This document shows positions 35,205 to 37,037 of a stretch of DNA of 37,037 nt, one piece after another. The notes beneath the pieces were generated by a model. The model did not search any database and had not been told where the DNA came from. It was given only the letters and a program-made list of their open reading frames with translations. Source of the DNA: an uncultured Pelagibacteraceae bacterium (GTDB lineage Bacteria > Pseudomonadota > Alphaproteobacteria > Pelagibacterales > Pelagibacteraceae); assembly GCA_902541285.1 (NCBI GenBank), contig CACBQD010000016.1, positions 1 to 37,037 on the forward strand, read 5' to 3'. The translations under genes were made by a program, and so were the position numbers. Position 1 is the stretch's first letter, and every line of letters starts with the position of its first letter.

Positions 35205-37037
35205 ATGTTAGCTAAATTTTATCAAAATATTGTATTAAAAAAACCAAATTTAATTTTAATATTTTTGTTAATTTCCCTATTTTTTTTTGGATATAATTCA
35301 AAAAACTTTAGACTTGATGCATCTTCTGAAACTTTGTTAATAGAAGGAGATCCTGATTTAAAATATCTTAACGAAATAAATGATAGATACGGTGCGAAAG
35401 AGTTTTTAGTTCTTACTTATACTCCCAAAAATAGCATGATAGATGAAGCTTCTATTAAAAATCTAACAAAACTTAAAAAAGAAATTCTAAAGCTTAACTG
35501 GGTACACAGCGTAATAACACTATTAGACATTCCTTTATTGAGCAGCTCTGATGAGCCACTTATTGAAAGACTACAAAATTATTCAACACTCAGATCAAAG
35601 GGAATTGATAAAGAAAGAGGATTTAATGAAATATTGAATAGTCCAGTTTTTAGAAACTTTGTGATCAGTGAAGATGGAAAAACATCCGGGATTATAGTTT
35701 ATTTAAAATCAAAAGATAAAATTAAAAAATTTAAAAATAAAAAAGAAGAGGAGATATATAAAGATAAATTAAAAAAAGAAAATCATCAAAATATTCTAGA
35801 GATAAGACAAGTAATAAAAGATTTTAGCTCAGAAAGCAAAATTCATTTAGGAGGAATTCCGATGATTGCCGATGATATGATGACCTTTATAAAAAATGAT
35901 ATCATCGTTTTTGGTCTTGGAGTTTTTGTCTTTATTGTTGCTACTTTATGGTATGTTTTTAGAAGATTGATATGGATAATTGTGCCTATAAGTAGTTGTT
36001 TTTTTTCAGTAGTCATTATGACTGGTCTTTTGGGTTTCTTAGGTTGGAAAGTTACAGTTATTTCTTCGAATTTTATAGCTTTAATGTTGATATTAACTAT
36101 GGCTATGAATATTCACATTAGCACAAGATATCTTCAGCTTTCAAAACAATTTCCAAGATTAAACAAATTTAAAATTATTTCTTTAACAACAAGTAAGATG
36201 TTCTGGCCTATTTTATATACAGCCTTAACAACTATATTTGCTTTTTTATCTTTAATATTCAGTGAGATAAAACCAATAATTGACTTTGGATTCATGATGA
36301 CTTTTGGTTTGATTATTTCCTTTCTTATTACCTTTAGTTTGTTGCCAACATTAATTAATTTAATTAAGTTTAATAAGATTTCAGTTAAGGAAGAAAAAGG
36401 CTCTGTCATAACTAATTTTTTTGGTAAGATTTCAGTTTCAAATCAAAATACTATCTTTGGAACAACGATAATAATTATATTTCTGAGTGTATTTGGTATT
36501 TCAAAGCTTGAGGTAGAAAATAGTTTTATAAATTATTTTGATAAAAATACAGAAATATACAAAGGTATGAAGCTTATTGATGAAAAATTAGGTGGTACAA
36601 CGCCCCTTGAAATAATTTTAAAATTCCCAAAACAAGATGAAAGCGATCAAAAATCAGATGAAGAAGAAGATGATTGGGGAGATGAAGACGAGAATGATGA
36701 CAAATACTGGTTTACCAAAGATAAAATAAATAAAATAAAAAAGGTTCATAGTTATTTAGACTCTTTAGAGCCCGTTGGAAAAGTTCTATCTTTTTCTTCA
36801 ATTATTGACGTCGCTACTCAGCTAAATAACAATAAAGAACTAGGCTCTCTAGAAATGGGTGTATTGTATACAAAAATACCAGAGAATATTAAAAAAGAGA
36901 TTGTAGATCCTTATATTTCTATAAAAGACTCTGAAGCTAGAATAAGTTTAAGAATAAAAGATTCTTTAGATAATTTAAGAAGAAATGATTTATTGATTAA
37001 AATAAATTCTGATCTTGAAAATAAATTAGATTTAAAA
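35205..37037 (+). CDS. MMPL/RND-superfamily exporter (3' end cut by window)
   Basis: The frame is open for 611 codons from ATG 35205 to the window edge with no stop. One N-terminal membrane helix (about residues 15-33) precedes a periplasmic loop (about 34-225) opening with FRLDASSETLLIEGDPDLKY, typical of MMPL-type transporters. About five helices follow (230-390), including GDxxx-like segments and AMNIHISTRY. A seventh helix lies near 416-434, then a second periplasmic loop. That loop holds a dense acidic patch at residues 485-499. Usual length is about 770-870 aa, so a second helix bundle should follow outside. Relatives move hydrophobic lipids such as hopanoids; the cargo here is unknown. 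It lies 25 bp after dnaB and may share its transcript. Confidence 0.82.
   Translation, partial: MLAKFYQNIVLKKPNLILIFLLISLFFFGYNSKNFRLDASSETLLIEGDPDLKYLNEINDRYGAKEFLVLTYTPKNSMIDEASIKNLTKLKKEILKLNWVHSVITLLDIPLLSSSDEPLIERLQNYSTLRSKGIDKERGFNEILNSPVFRNFVISEDGKTSGIIVYLKSKDKIKKFKNKKEEEIYKDKLKKENHQNILEIRQVIKDFSSESKIHLGGIPMIADDMMTFIKNDIIVFGLGVFVFIVATLWYVFRRLIWIIVPISSCFFSVVIMTGLLGFLGWKVTVISSNFIALMLILTMAMNIHISTRYLQLSKQFPRLNKFKIISLTTSKMFWPILYTALTTIFAFLSLIFSEIKPIIDFGFMMTFGLIISFLITFSLLPTLINLIKFNKISVKEEKGSVITNFFGKISVSNQNTIFGTTIIIIFLSVFGISKLEVENSFINYFDKNTEIYKGMKLIDEKLGGTTPLEIILKFPKQDESDQKSDEEEDDWGDEDENDDKYWFTKDKINKIKKVHSYLDSLEPVGKVLSFSSIIDVATQLNNNKELGSLEMGVLYTKIPENIKKEIVDPYISIKDSEARISLRIKDSLDNLRRNDLLIKINSDLENKLDLK

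Noticed and set aside
1..37037. Mobile elements, CRISPR arrays, tRNA or rRNA genes, riboswitches, defence systems
   Set aside because: No direct repeats with spacers, transposase or integrase motifs, cloverleaf-like intergenic sequence or structured leaders were seen. No gap between genes exceeds about 100 bp.

Overview
The window is strongly AT-rich (about a quarter G+C by eye) and packed with genes. It looks like a streamlined marine alphaproteobacterium, most likely Pelagibacterales (SAR11). The reasons are the very low G+C with Lys/Asn/Ile-rich proteins, intergenic gaps that never exceed about 100 bp, many overlapping start and stop codons, and alphaproteobacterial neighbourhoods (anmK-tyrS, mrcA-prfB, accBC-DUF2155-NDUFA12, hda-DUF2066-purMN, pepA-lptF-lptG-lptD-surA-pdxA-rsmA). 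The taxonomic call is inference. No tRNA, rRNA, IS element, prophage, CRISPR array or defence system was found, and no gene-free stretch reaches 300 bp.

Layout. 1-9007: 3' part of an alpha/beta hydrolase, anmK, tyrS, an AsmA-like envelope protein, prfB (read through a programmed +1 frameshift) and the peptidoglycan synthase mrcA. 9089-14048: an RNase E that lacks the zinc-link motif, the thiazole genes thiS-thiG, then aroQ-accB-accC (shikimate pathway and acetyl-CoA carboxylase). 14045-15701: a DUF2155 protein, the complex I accessory protein NDUFA12, and a stand-alone protein resembling only the C-terminal part of B12-dependent ribonucleotide reductase. 15702-20803: aspS, an Hda-like DnaA-family ATPase, DUF2066, and purM-purN. 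20793-29963: ndk, pepA, and the + strand run lptF-lptG-lptD-surA-pdxA-rsmA, which builds the LPS export route and outer-membrane folding. 29955-32537: gmk, acpP, fabG, fabD. 32621-37037: rpsF-rpsR-rplI, dnaB, and the 5' part of an MMPL/RND-type exporter cut by the window edge.

Most genes are core housekeeping. They cluster into envelope construction (mrcA, anmK, AsmA-like, lptFGD, surA, fab genes, MMPL exporter), nucleotide supply (purMN, ndk, gmk, the RNR-like fragment), translation (tyrS, aspS, prfB, ribosomal proteins, rsmA) and replication control (hda, dnaB).

I did not find a convincing new multi-gene system. The points most worth a second look are the orphan RNR C-terminal protein with a perfect 18-bp palindrome in its divergent promoter region, the RNase E without its zinc link, the PdxA homologue with lost signature motifs, the prfB recoding site, the complete lack of spacer at all seven convergent gene junctions, divergent starts 9 and 16 bp apart, and several conserved loci where an expected neighbour (fabF/mltG, amiC, aat, holC, alr) is absent.
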